A stretch of 35,108 nucleotides of DNA from Gemmatimonas sp. (GTDB lineage Bacteria > Gemmatimonadota > Gemmatimonadetes > Gemmatimonadales > Gemmatimonadaceae): assembly GCA_013822285.1 (NCBI GenBank), contig PNKF01000006.1, forward strand, positions 1 through 35,108, in the 5' to 3' direction. The notes beneath the pieces were generated by a model. The model searched no databases, was not told the DNA's origin, and was given only the letters and a program-made list of their open reading frames with translations. Below, in pieces: positions 16,309-26,463 of this stretch. The position numbers were made by a program, and so were the translations under genes. Within the stretch, counting starts at the first letter, position 1. Every line of letters starts with the position of its first letter.

Positions 16309-17787
16309 TCACGTGCCTCGCGACGTGCGGCCGGGGAATCGCACACGCCAGCCCGTTGCAATCATGGCCAGCACGAGGAGCTGAAAGACGACCAAGAACG
16401 TCACGTCAATCGTCTTGTTCCCGGTGAAGGCAAAGGTGTGAACAGCGAGGAAGGGACCGAAGACGCGCCAAAACCACGGCCGACGCTGGATGATTTGTGC
16501 CGTCCGTTGCGATACGTACACATCGGTGTTTCCGGAATCCTTGAAGCGGAAGTGGTAGGTGTCGATGGGACGGTTGAGGTCCATCCACAGCTGCGGGGAC
16601 GCCCCGAGGTATGCAAAGGACGGCTTCCCGATGATCTCCTGCCGCGCGATCTCGCCGGCGACGGCCGGGGCCAGCGACACCACTGGCGCGCCGGTGGCGT
16701 CGAAGACCCGTGGCTCTTCGTCGAGCCGCGTCGTCACGGCCCAGACGGGTTGCGTTCCGAGCAGACGCCACTCGATTGCCTGGATTGGCCGTGGACTCGC
16801 CGGTAACGCGGACGAGACCCGGCGCAACACTTCGGCAGGCGTCGCGACCGTGCCGCCGGTCTCAAACCCAGCATCCCACTCGGTCCTGAAGCTGGCCTTG
16901 CCGCGAAAGGGGTCCTCAAGGGGGCCGAGGCTGAGCCAGAGGTACCCGCCGATGAGCACTTGTACCGAGAGAATCCCGCCAACCAGCACTCCGAGCTTGC
17001 GGTGCCAGTCTCGGGCGCGCGGCCTCGGAACGGCCCGCTGCCCGTCCGCGGACGCAATTGCGGCCCGAGGTCTTCGCCACCAGAACAGCAGGTACCCGAA
17101 CCCGGTGAGCGTGATGACGCCGATGGCACAGGCGTAGAGCAACGTCGTCCAGAGCGGGAGGTGGTGGCTGAGCTGGTTGACGTGGAACGTCCGGTACCAC
17201 CATTCGAATCGTTCCGACTCCGCGTTCAAGCGGCGAAGCGTGCGCCCCTCGTCGCGCGAGAGGATGAGTCTCGCCGACTGCGCCCCCGCGAGGGTTGCGC
17301 GGACGACCTGTAGACGGTCTACGTCATAGTATCGATTGTACTCTGTCGCCGGTTCCATCGCCGTCATCCGACCACCCAGCAGCGCCTCGTCGGCAACGAC
17401 CGCCAGCAGGCTGTCGGGCAACGGATCGAGACGCGCACCGGTCCTGGCGTCGAAGACCATCGCGAGCGCGTACGGAGTGGGCTTTACCACATACCACAAG
17501 TACGGTCCACGGGACTGCAGGCGCAGCCAGTAGATGCGCCCGATGCCATGCCGAGTCGCCAGATTCGCAAGCAACTCGTTGGGGTTGAGCGTCGCCGAGT
17601 CCAGCCGCAAGTCAACGGAGTTGAACGGGTTCAGGCGGTAGACCCCGGCAAGCCCGTTCGGAGCGTTCATGGTGACGAGCATCATCGCGGCGGCCGAGAC
17701 CACCCATCCCACGAGTGGCACCGTCAGACCCAACCCGAGCCAGCGATGCCAGGAGGCTACTCGGGCCTTCGCGCGTGGAGACGGCAG
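16309..17787 (-). CDS. PepSY-associated TM domain protein (flavin-reductase/siderophore-type PepSY_TM), N-terminus uncertain
   Basis: ORF 16309..17733 extended upstream in frame through LPSPRAKARVASWHRWLG to a CTG at 17787 directly after an in-frame TGA. Body: W..HRWLGLGLTVPLVGW, WYRTFHVNQLSHHLPLWTTLLYACAIGVITLTGFGYLLFWW, DWHRKLGVLVGGILSVQVLIGGYLWLSLGP. Confidence 0.85.
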   Translation of the reverse strand: MPSPRAKARVASWHRWLGLGLTVPLVGWVVSAAAMMLVTMNAPNGLAGVYRLNPFNSVDLRLDSATLNPNELLANLATRHGIGRIYWLRLQSRGPYLWYVVKPTPYALAMVFDARTGARLDPLPDSLLAVVADEALLGGRMTAMEPATEYNRYYDVDRLQVVRATLAGAQSARLILSRDEGRTLRRLNAESERFEWWYRTFHVNQLSHHLPLWTTLLYACAIGVITLTGFGYLLFWWRRPRAAIASADGQRAVPRPRARDWHRKLGVLVGGILSVQVLIGGYLWLSLGPLEDPFRGKASFRTEWDAGFETGGTVATPAEVLRRVSSALPASPRPIQAIEWRLLGTQPVWAVTTRLDEEPRVFDATGAPVVSLAPAVAGEIARQEIIGKPSFAYLGASPQLWMDLNRPIDTYHFRFKDSGNTDVYVSQRTAQIIQRRPWFWRVFGPFLAVHTFAFTGNKTIDVTFLVVFQLLVLAMIATGWRVRFPGRTSRGT

Positions 17788-18059
17788 TCAGGGCTCCGTG
17801 AAGTTCGCCATAGGCAGTGAGAGAAAAGGGAGCGGACGTCCCGAGGGGAGCGGCTCGTTGATTTTACTGCCAAGTTCGTCGCTCACGCCAGCCGTGGAGG
17901 CAACGAGTGTGCGACCACCGCCGAAGGACCGGCTGGACCGATCTGGCGCGCGGAGTGCGTGCACGTTCCCACCGGCGGCACCTCGGGCTCCGCAGCGGGT
18001 GGGCCGTCGAGCGGCGTCGCGAGGCTCGCCGCCGTGAAGACCCCGCGTCGCACCGACGG

Positions 18060-20486
18060 CTAGCGCGCACGGCCAGGACTCCGGTACGAGAGCAGGCGCA
18101 GCGCATTGGCCACCACCACCAACGTGCTCCCCTCGTGCAGCGCGACCGCCGGCCCGATCCCCAGCGCACCGACCAGAGTCGCGACGACGAGGGACGCGAT
18201 CACGGCGAGCGAGATGGCAACGTTCTGCCGAATGACGCGCCGCGCTGCGCGGCTAATGCCGATGGCGAACGGCAAGCGGCTGAGATCATCACCCATGAGC
18301 GCGACGTCCGCGGTCTCCAGTGCCGCGGCAGAGCCGGCACCACCCATCGCGACACCGACGGCCGCATGGGCGAGGGCCGGCGCGTCGTTGACGCCGTCGC
18401 CGACCATCGCGACCGGCCCCCGCTTGGCAAGTTCCTGGATCACCGAAACCTTGTCCGCTGCCAGCAGACCCGCGTGCACCTCGGTGACGCCGATCTGAGC
18501 GGCCACGGCGTTCCCAGCACCGGCGTTGTCGCCCGTAAGCATCACGATGCGTTGGATTCCCATCCGTCGGAGCAGCGCCAGCGTCCCGCGCGCACCTGGC
18601 CGCGGTTGATCCGCAACACCAATCACGCCGAGCCATTCAATCTCCGGCGCGACCCCGGTGCTGGCCGCCTCGGCTCGCCGCACGACCAGCGTGCTTCGAC
18701 CGGCTCGCTCAAGCGTCGAGACGGCATCGCGTATGGTGTCCGGCACCGCGACCTGCGCATCGTCAAAAAGGAGCAGGCGACCGACCTCCACGCGCACGCC
18801 CTCCACCACTCCGCGCATCCCACGCCCCGTCACCGCGGTCGCGTCGTCGGCCGCGGGAACTGCGAGCGCCCGCGCCTCGGCCTCGCGGACGACCGCTCGG
18901 GCCAGAGGGTGCTGCGAGCGCCGCTCGATCGACGCGGCGGTCTGCAGCAACAGCTCTTCGCTCACGCCAGTGGCGGGCCGCAGGTCGGTCACGCATGGCT
19001 CGCCGAGCGTGATCGTGCCCGTCTTGTCGAGCGCGAGCGTATGCACCGCGCCCAGTGACTCGAGATGCGCGCCGCCCTTGATGAGCACGCCGTTGCGCGC
19101 GGCCTGGGCAATACCCGACAGCACCGCGGCCGGGGTCCCCAACGCGAGCGCGCACGGCGAGGCCGCGACGAGCAGCGCCATCGCGCGGTAGAACGACTCG
19201 CTCCACGTCCAGACACCGAGGAGCGGCGGCACGACGATCAACAACGCATCCGCGACCAGCACCGCCGGCACGAAGATGCGCGCGAATCGGTCGGTGAACT
19301 GCTGCGTCGGGGCCTTCTGCGTTTGCGCCTCGGACACCAGCTTGATGACGCGGTCGAGCGTGCGATCCCCGACCGCCGCGGTAACCTCTACCACCAGTGC
19401 GCCTTCACCGTTCACCGACCCAGCGAAGACGGTGTCGTCCGCGGCCTTGTCCACCGGCACGCTCTCGCCGGTGATAGGCGCTTGATTCACGCCGGAGTGC
19501 CCTTCGCGGACAATCCCGTCGACAGGGATGCGCTCCGCCGGCCAGACGACCACACGATCACCGCGCTGCACCTCGACGATCGGTACAATCGCCTCAGTCC
19601 CATCGCGAACGACCCGCGCCGTCTGCGGCGCCAACTCTGCAAGTGCCGCGATCGCGTGGCGCGCTCGACCCAACGCGTAGTGCTCGAGCGCGTGGCCGAG
19701 ACTGAACAGAAACAGCAGCAGCGCTCCTTCGAACCATTCGCCGAGCAACGCCGCGCCGACGGCGGCCACCACCATGAGGAGATCGATATTGAAATGAAAG
19801 CGACCACGTCGCAGATCGGCGATGAAGTGGCCGACGTTGTCCCGCGCGCCAAACACGTACGCGACCGCAAAGAGCGCCGTCACCGCGAGTGCCGGCACTT
19901 CCTCGAGGCGCGTTGCGACCGCGCCCAACAGCAGAAAGACACCCGAGGTCAGGCTCCACGCCAGTGCGCGGTTCCGCGCATACCAACTGCGGGGCGGGAT
20001 CGTTGGTCGTCGTGCGGCCGCGCGCTCCGAGAGGGAGCGCGCGATGCGCTGCTCATCCACTCGGCGCCGGTCGAACTCGACGCGCGCCAACTGCGCGGCG
20101 AAGTTGACGCTGGCCGCCCGCACGCCGGGCATCGTGCGGAGCTCCATCTCGAACCGACGCCCGCTGTCCTCGCTCCCAACGGATTGAAACGGCAGCACCA
20201 CGTGGCCGAATCGTGCCGTAATCGCCGTTCCTGCGGCGCGGGCCAGTGCTTCCACCTGATCGAGGGGCAACACTTCGGGATCGTAGTGCAAACAGAGCGC
20301 GGCAGACCCGGTCGTGCGCTCGACGTGCGCGTGACGAACACCGCGCCGCCGTTGCATCAGTCGAAGCAATCTCGCGATACAAACATCCTGGTCGCCGACT
20401 GCTTCCGGTAACAGCAGCGGCAACTCGAGTTGAATGACTGGTCCGTGCGGCTCGTGCCTTACGGGCTCACTCCCGAGGCGGTTCAT
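18060..20486 (-). CDS. P1B-4-type heavy-metal ATPase (Co/Zn/Cd-like)
   Basis: AASPCALALGTPAAVLSGIAQAARNGVLIKGGAHLE (SPC motif), DKTGTITLGE, MVGDGVNDAPALAHA, C-terminal HEGSTLVVVANALRLLSYR. ATGA overlap with czcA stop. Confidence 0.93.
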   Translation of the reverse strand: MNRLGSEPVRHEPHGPVIQLELPLLLPEAVGDQDVCIARLLRLMQRRRGVRHAHVERTTGSAALCLHYDPEVLPLDQVEALARAAGTAITARFGHVVLPFQSVGSEDSGRRFEMELRTMPGVRAASVNFAAQLARVEFDRRRVDEQRIARSLSERAAARRPTIPPRSWYARNRALAWSLTSGVFLLLGAVATRLEEVPALAVTALFAVAYVFGARDNVGHFIADLRRGRFHFNIDLLMVVAAVGAALLGEWFEGALLLFLFSLGHALEHYALGRARHAIAALAELAPQTARVVRDGTEAIVPIVEVQRGDRVVVWPAERIPVDGIVREGHSGVNQAPITGESVPVDKAADDTVFAGSVNGEGALVVEVTAAVGDRTLDRVIKLVSEAQTQKAPTQQFTDRFARIFVPAVLVADALLIVVPPLLGVWTWSESFYRAMALLVAASPCALALGTPAAVLSGIAQAARNGVLIKGGAHLESLGAVHTLALDKTGTITLGEPCVTDLRPATGVSEELLLQTAASIERRSQHPLARAVVREAEARALAVPAADDATAVTGRGMRGVVEGVRVEVGRLLLFDDAQVAVPDTIRDAVSTLERAGRSTLVVRRAEAASTGVAPEIEWLGVIGVADQPRPGARGTLALLRRMGIQRIVMLTGDNAGAGNAVAAQIGVTEVHAGLLAADKVSVIQELAKRGPVAMVGDGVNDAPALAHAAVGVAMGGAGSAAALETADVALMGDDLSRLPFAIGISRAARRVIRQNVAISLAVIASLVVATLVGALGIGPAVALHEGSTLVVVANALRLLSYRSPGRAR

Positions 20487-23400
20487 GCGAACTCCGCAGC
20501 GTCCGCCATCGATGCCGCACGACGAGCGGCGCGGCGTTCCCGTCGTCCCTCAATCCAGACGTACAGCGTGGGCAGTACGAGCAGCGTCAACAGGGTCGAG
20601 GTGACCAACCCGCCGATGACGACCGTAGCCAGCGGGCGTTGTACCTCTGCGCCAGTCCCCTGCGACAGCGCCACCGGGAAGAATCCAATGCTCGCGACCA
20701 ACGCCGTCATGAGCACTGGACGCAGCCGCTGTCGCGCGCCGCTCAGGGCCGCCGCGCGCGCCGAAAGCCCGTCGGACCGAGCGCGCTGCACGGTCGTCAG
20801 TAAGACGAGGCCATTCAGCACGGCCACGCCGAAGAGGGCAATGAAGCCAATGCTCGCCGAGACGGAGAGATGAAACCCGCGAAACCAGAGTGCGAAGACG
20901 CCACCCACCGCCGCGAATGGCAAGTTCACCAGCACGAGCCCCGCGAGCCACCAGGAGCGCAGCGAAACCCAGAGCAGCACCGCAATCAGCGTGATTGAGA
21001 GAGGCACCACGATGCGCAGTCGCGCCATCGCGCGCTGCTGGTTCTCAAACGCGCCGCCGTACGTCACGAACGTGCCGGTCGGCAGGGTCACCTCGGCGCC
21101 AACGCGCGACTGCACCTCAGCCGCGAATCCGCCAAGATCCCGCGCTTCGACATTCGCCTGCACGATCGTGAAGCGCTGCGCCCGCTCGCGGCTCACCTGC
21201 ACGGGTCCGCTCTCAAGCCGGATGTCCGCAAGGGCAGCGAGGGGAACGCGGGCGCCGTTCGAGGACGGAATCGTGATCGCGCCGATTGCCTCGGGCGAAC
21301 TGCGCATCGCCTCGGGATAGTAGACCGCGACATCGATTGCCCAAGCTCCTTCGACCAGCGTCGACACTGGCCGGCCGCCGACGGCCGTCTCGAGCGCCTC
21401 TTGAACCTCCGCCATTGGTATACCGAATCGTGCCATCGCCGTGCGATCCATTCGGACATTGAGGTACCCCTGACCCGCGGTCTGCTCGACGCGGACCTCG
21501 GTGGCCCCTCGAATCGATCGTAGCACGCGCGCAATGCGCTCAGCCACCTCGAGTGTCTCGGCGGGATCATCGCCGAACGCCTTGACCGCGAGGTCGGCGC
21601 GCACGCCTGAGATCAGCTCATCGAGACGCATCTGCATCGGTTGCGTCATGCCGATCGCTATGCCGGGAATCTCCGCTTCCAGTCGCCCAGAGAGCTCACG
21701 CTCGAGCGAGTCCTTCGTGACGCCCGGCCGCCAGTCCGCGCGCGGCTTCAGCATGACGAAGATGTCCGCCTGATTGACACCCATCGGGTCGCTTCCGATC
21801 TCCGGACGACCCACGCGACTGACAACTGTCGTCACCTCCGGTGACTCTCGCACGACGCGCTCGAGGTCCGCCTGCATCGCCACCGAACGCGTCAGCGATA
21901 TGGTCGGGTCCTTCGTGGACGAAATCATCAGCGATCCCTCATCGAGCTGAGGGAGAAACTCGGTGCCCAACCGCGGCACCAGCAACAGCGCCATCGCGAA
22001 GACCGACACGGCCGCTGCCACCGTCACGCGCGGCCGCGGCGTCACCAGTTCCAGAAGTCGCGAGTACCGCGCATCGAGCCACTGCGCGAGTCGCTCGGCA
22101 ACGACCGACTCGCGTGCACCACGGCGGAAGACCCAAGTGCCGACCGCCGGGATGAATGCCAGTCCGAGGAGCAGGCTGCCGAACAGCGCCATCGCGACCG
22201 TAAGCGCCATCGGCCGGAACATGCGTGCCTCGAGGCCCTCGAGACTCAGAATCGGCACGTACACGAGCATGATGATGAGCACGCCGAACGCGATTGGTCG
22301 CGCCACCTCGCGTCCAGCAGAGACGAGACGCGCGGCAATGCCTTCGCGCGTCGTCGGCAACTTTCCGTCCACCTCATCACCGTGCAAGGTGCGCACAAAG
22401 TGCTCGGCCATGACAACCGCACCGTCCACAATCATACCGAAGTCAATCGCGCCGAGGCTCATGAGATTCGCCGAGAGCCCGAGCCACCGCATCCCCACGA
22501 ATGCGCACAACAGCGAAAGCGGAATCGTTGCGGCCACCAGCAACGCCGCGCGGACATTCCCCAGGAAGAGCAGCAACACGGCGATGACGAGGAGTCCACC
22601 TTCGACGAGATTCGTGCGCACCGTGCGCAGCGTGCCGGCAACCAAGTCGGTCTGATCGTAGTACGGCGCGACGACAACGCCCTCCGGCAGGAATCGGTTG
22701 ATCTCCTCCACGCGTGCGCGTACGCGGCGCACGACTTCCCGTCCGTTCTCGCCGCGCAGCATCATCACGATTCCACTCACCACCTCACCTCCACCGTCAC
22801 GCGTCACCGCGCCTTGACGCAGTTCGGCCCCCTCACGCACGTCCGCCACGTCATTCACGGTGATGGGCACGCCGGACGCGCTCGCACGTATCACCGTGCG
22901 GCGCAGATCATCCAGTGTTCCCGCTTGACCGAGTCCGCGCAGGATGTACTGCTCGTCGCCGTGCTCGAGATAGCCCCCCGCCGCCACGGCGTTGTTCGCC
23001 TCAATCGCCGCGACGACGTCGTGAAGAGTCAATCCAAAGCTCACCAGCCGCTCCGGACGCACGACAACCTGCGCCTGTCGCACGTTTCCGCCGAAGCTGT
23101 TGACCTCCGTGACTCCAGGGACTGTCCGAAGTTGTGGCCGCACGAGACGGTCGTGGAGGGTGCGCAACTGCATGATGTCGTTGCCACCACCCTCGACGGT
23201 ATACATGTAGATCTCGCTGTTGGCCGCAGAGAGCGGACCCAGCGCAACCTCTGCGCCGCTGGGCAACTGCTGACGCACGCCCTGCAGCCGTTCGGAGATC
23301 AGCGTGCGGGCGCGCTGAATCTCCGTGTCGTCCTCGAACACAACGGTGACGGACGCAAAACCATACTTGCTGACCGAGCGCACCTGTTTGACGGCGGGCA

Positions 23401-23665
23401 TGCCATTCATCGCAACCTCCACAGGGAAGGTCGCGAGGCGCTCCACTTCAATCGGCGAAAGACCCGGCGCCTCGATCAATACCTGCACCTGCACGTCAGT
23501 GAGATCCGGGAACGCGTCGACACGCAGCGTCGAGAGCGCCCACAGTCCCCCACCCACCAGCGCCACCACCGCCGCCACCACGAGGCCCCGCTGCCGCACC
23601 GCCCACGCGACCAGGCGCTCAGCAGGATCCGCAGGAGCGCTGGGAATCGGATTCATTTGGGACAT
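20483..23665 (-). CDS. czcA: Heavy-metal efflux RND transporter, CzcA/CnrA-type
   Basis: MSQMNPIPSAPADPAERLVAWAVRQRGLVVAAVVALVGGGLWALSTLRVDAFPDLTDVQVQVLIEAPGLSPIEVERLATFPVEVAMNGMP...; TM4 motif DFGMIVDGAVVMAEHFVR. Confidence 0.96.
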   Translation of the reverse strand: MSQMNPIPSAPADPAERLVAWAVRQRGLVVAAVVALVGGGLWALSTLRVDAFPDLTDVQVQVLIEAPGLSPIEVERLATFPVEVAMNGMPAVKQVRSVSKYGFASVTVVFEDDTEIQRARTLISERLQGVRQQLPSGAEVALGPLSAANSEIYMYTVEGGGNDIMQLRTLHDRLVRPQLRTVPGVTEVNSFGGNVRQAQVVVRPERLVSFGLTLHDVVAAIEANNAVAAGGYLEHGDEQYILRGLGQAGTLDDLRRTVIRASASGVPITVNDVADVREGAELRQGAVTRDGGGEVVSGIVMMLRGENGREVVRRVRARVEEINRFLPEGVVVAPYYDQTDLVAGTLRTVRTNLVEGGLLVIAVLLLFLGNVRAALLVAATIPLSLLCAFVGMRWLGLSANLMSLGAIDFGMIVDGAVVMAEHFVRTLHGDEVDGKLPTTREGIAARLVSAGREVARPIAFGVLIIMLVYVPILSLEGLEARMFRPMALTVAMALFGSLLLGLAFIPAVGTWVFRRGARESVVAERLAQWLDARYSRLLELVTPRPRVTVAAAVSVFAMALLLVPRLGTEFLPQLDEGSLMISSTKDPTISLTRSVAMQADLERVVRESPEVTTVVSRVGRPEIGSDPMGVNQADIFVMLKPRADWRPGVTKDSLERELSGRLEAEIPGIAIGMTQPMQMRLDELISGVRADLAVKAFGDDPAETLEVAERIARVLRSIRGATEVRVEQTAGQGYLNVRMDRTAMARFGIPMAEVQEALETAVGGRPVSTLVEGAWAIDVAVYYPEAMRSSPEAIGAITIPSSNGARVPLAALADIRLESGPVQVSRERAQRFTIVQANVEARDLGGFAAEVQSRVGAEVTLPTGTFVTYGGAFENQQRAMARLRIVVPLSITLIAVLLWVSLRSWWLAGLVLVNLPFAAVGGVFALWFRGFHLSVSASIGFIALFGVAVLNGLVLLTTVQRARSDGLSARAAALSGARQRLRPVLMTALVASIGFFPVALSQGTGAEVQRPLATVVIGGLVTSTLLTLLVLPTLYVWIEGRRERRAARRAASMADAAEFA

Positions 23666-23674
23666 CGAAGGCTC

Positions 23675-24892
23675 CTAGTGATCGTCGGAGAGGGAAGCCT
23701 TCGCGAGTTCACTCTTGAGCGTGAAGGCCCCGCGCGTGACGATGCGCTCGCCCGCACGAAGACCATCAAGCACGATCATCTGCGACGCTTGCACCCCCGA
23801 CGAGCCCGCGGGCACCATCGTCGCCACACGAACGTCACGGCGCGCGTACACGCGCTCCGACACTTCCACGAAAACGAAGCGCTGCTCGCCGTCGGAGACC
23901 ACGGCCGAGACGGGAATCGTCAACACCTGTCCGCGCTCGCCGAGCGATTCGCGGGCCGAGACGACGAGCCGCACCCCGGCAAACATGCCGGGGCGCAGTC
24001 GCCGCCCCGCGTTGGGTACGTGAATCACGGCCTGCACAGTTCGCGTCTCGGGATTCAACGCATCCTTCAAGCGTTCGACGGCGCCGTCGAAGCGCACCCC
24101 CGGAAGTGCCGCGATCGTCACGCTCGCGCGCTGCCCCTCACGCACGAATGCCAACGAGCGCTCGGGCACCTCGGCGACGACATCCACTTCGCTCAGGTCC
24201 GCGACCGTGAAAATCGGTTGACCACTTTCCACCGCCGAGCCCGCCAGCACATGTGATTCAAGGATGCTGCCTTGGAGGGGCGCGCGGATCTCCAGCGTGG
24301 CCGAGGGTTCACCGCCGGACGCCACCCGCGCAATCTCACTCTCAATCGCGCCGAGCAGGCGCATCCGACGCCGCGCCGCCTCCGCCAACGCCGCCGCTCC
24401 CGTTGAGTCACGCGAGGACGCAAGCGTCAGCACGCGACGCTCCGCCTGCTGCAGGTCCGCCTGCGCGACGACGAACTCCGGTGTGTAGAGCGTAGCCACC
24501 GTTTGGCCAGCTCGGACCTGCTCACCCGCGATGACGAGCAGCGTTTCGATGCGTCCCGCCGTCCGCGAGGAAACCACCGCGATGCGCCGAGGGTCCACGT
24601 CGACCTCACCCGGGACTTCGAGATGCTCGCCAGTTTGCTCAGCCGCCGCTGCACTGACGCCAGCGGTTTCGATTCCCGCGGTCCGATGGGCCTCGACGCT
24701 GAGCTCCACACGACCCTCCTCCGCCGCGTCGTGTGTCGCCTCCGACTCGGCGACGTCTGCCGCCACTTCGGCAGTTGGATCGCTGGCGCAGGCCATGGCA
24801 AGCACCGCGACGAGCATGAGCGCGAGCGCGGCGGCGCGCGCGCGCCAAGCGGACACGCCAAGGGTCAGCCACTGCGAATTCCGAAGATGCAT
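23675..24892 (-). CDS. czcB: RND efflux periplasmic adaptor, CzcB-type
   Basis: HRTAGIETAGVSAAAAEQTGEHLEVPGEVDVDPRRIAVVSSRTAGRIETLLVIAGEQVRAGQTVATLYTPEFVVAQADLQQAERR...; adaptor family, immediately upstream of czcA. Confidence 0.94.
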   Translation of the reverse strand: MHLRNSQWLTLGVSAWRARAAALALMLVAVLAMACASDPTAEVAADVAESEATHDAAEEGRVELSVEAHRTAGIETAGVSAAAAEQTGEHLEVPGEVDVDPRRIAVVSSRTAGRIETLLVIAGEQVRAGQTVATLYTPEFVVAQADLQQAERRVLTLASSRDSTGAAALAEAARRRMRLLGAIESEIARVASGGEPSATLEIRAPLQGSILESHVLAGSAVESGQPIFTVADLSEVDVVAEVPERSLAFVREGQRASVTIAALPGVRFDGAVERLKDALNPETRTVQAVIHVPNAGRRLRPGMFAGVRLVVSARESLGERGQVLTIPVSAVVSDGEQRFVFVEVSERVYARRDVRVATMVPAGSSGVQASQMIVLDGLRAGERIVTRGAFTLKSELAKASLSDDH

Positions 24893-24896
24893 GGGA

Positions 24897-26299
24897 TCAC
24901 CGCTCCGTGAGCGTGAAGGAGTTCATTGCGAAGGACACGAGTGCATCCGCGGCATCGCCGCCACCTTGCCGCAGGGACGCATAGGCATCGGCGGCATTTA
25001 TCAAGGCCGCGAGCGCCGCAATCTCGGCACGTGCAAGTGCGCGTTCGAAATCCAGCAGCTCGAGCAGGGAGAGCTGCTGCGCCCGATACGCCGCGAGCGC
25101 GCCATCGCGCTCCTCACGCGCGCCAAGAAGCAACGCGCTGTCGAAAGTGTCGATGCGGCGGAGCGCGGCGACGTAGTGTGCGCGCGCAGCTGCGAGTCGC
25201 GCGTCCGCGGCCGCCGTGATGGCGCGACGAGTCTGGACGCTCGCGTCGATTTCGAGTTGCTCCGAGAGCGCCGCTCGCTCGTTCGCGGCGCGCGCCGTGC
25301 GCGGCAACGTGACCGTGATTCCCGCACTCGGGCCCAGCGCCGGTCCTCCCGTCGCTTGGCCTACTCGCTCCACGCCGAGGTATGCCTCCGCGCGCGTGCG
25401 CCGCGCAGCGAGACCCAGTGTCCGTGAGAGTTCAGCGCGCGAGAGCGCGATGTCCGCAAGACGGACATCAAGCGCGGTGGGCGCGAGCGCGCTCGCGTCC
25501 GCCGCGCTTGGCAGGCGCGTGCGCCAGTCCGTGAGCGGCGTATGCGCGAGCAGCGAGTCCACGCGGCCAGTCGTTCCGCTCCGCCGGACTCCGTGTCCGC
25601 GACCAAGGACCGAAGGGCGACCTGCGACGCGGCGCTCACGGCCTGGAGTTCGGCACGCTCGGTCTGCACGCGCAATCGCTCGGTGCGCACGCGAAGCACA
25701 TCCACGAAGCGCGCCTCCCCGACTGCGAGGCGGCTCAGCAGTCCCTGTTCGGCGTCCGCGAGTAGGGCATCCTCGGCGTTTAGGCGCTCGACAATGCGCC
25801 CGGTCCCGACCGACTGCACGAGCGCCCGAAGGAGCGTCGGTGCAAGCGCGCGCCTCGCGGCCTCCAGCAATGCCTCCATTTCCTGGATCTCCACGTCGGC
25901 ACGCGCGCGTTCCGCCTGCCGACGAGCAGCGGAACCCACTTCGCGTCCTAGCTCAAGCCGCAGGTTTCCTTGATCGAGTGCCGACGCCGGCGCCTCGGAG
26001 AGTCCGGTGGACAGCGTCGCAGGACCGAGTCGCCCCGTCGCTTCCGCCTGCGCCCTCACGCTCGCAAGCCGAGCACGGAGTGCACGGAGTGCGGGATGCT
26101 GCGCCGCAATCTCCGTCTCCAGGGTGGCGAGCACATCCGCGAGGTGATCGCCCCCGACCGCTTGCTGTGCGCGGAGAGAAGTTTCGAAGGTTGGGCTGCT
26201 GCACAAGAGCGCTAAACCGAAGCCGACTCGGCGAGCGATGCGTGCGAGGGGAGTGCGGAGGAAGCGAGAAAGCGCCTCTCGCCGGATGGACGGATGCAC
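24897..26299 (-). pseudogene. CzcC-like outer membrane factor (TolC family) split by an apparent frameshift near 25560-25620
   Basis: N-terminal half in ORF 25361..26326 (signal peptide, OEP repeats up to ..LRSLVADTESGGAERLAAW), C-terminal half continues in another frame as ORF 24897..25562 (..DSLLAHTPLTDWRTRLPSAADASALAPTALDVRLADIALSRAELSRTLGLAARR...). Joining needs a one-base change. Confidence 0.82.
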
Positions 26300-26463
26300 G
26301 GAGGTTCTCCTGCGACCCTCGGCCACGCGCGCGCGCGTGACGCTTGAGGAATCAGTACGATGTGAGACGCGCGCGACGACGTCAGCGCGCGGACGATGGA
26401 GGCTTCAGCAGGCCGAACTCCCCAACGCCCGTCTCCACGGAGGGGGAGGACCAGCCTGCGTAC

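Noticed and set aside
22382-24256. 624-aa plus-strand ORF opposite czcA/czcB
   Set aside because: His/Arg-rich antisense frame of well-supported czc genes.
25540-25630. Programmed ribosomal frameshift in the czcC-like gene
   Set aside because: No clear slippery heptamer or downstream structure recognised; a 1-nt indel or assembly error is simpler.
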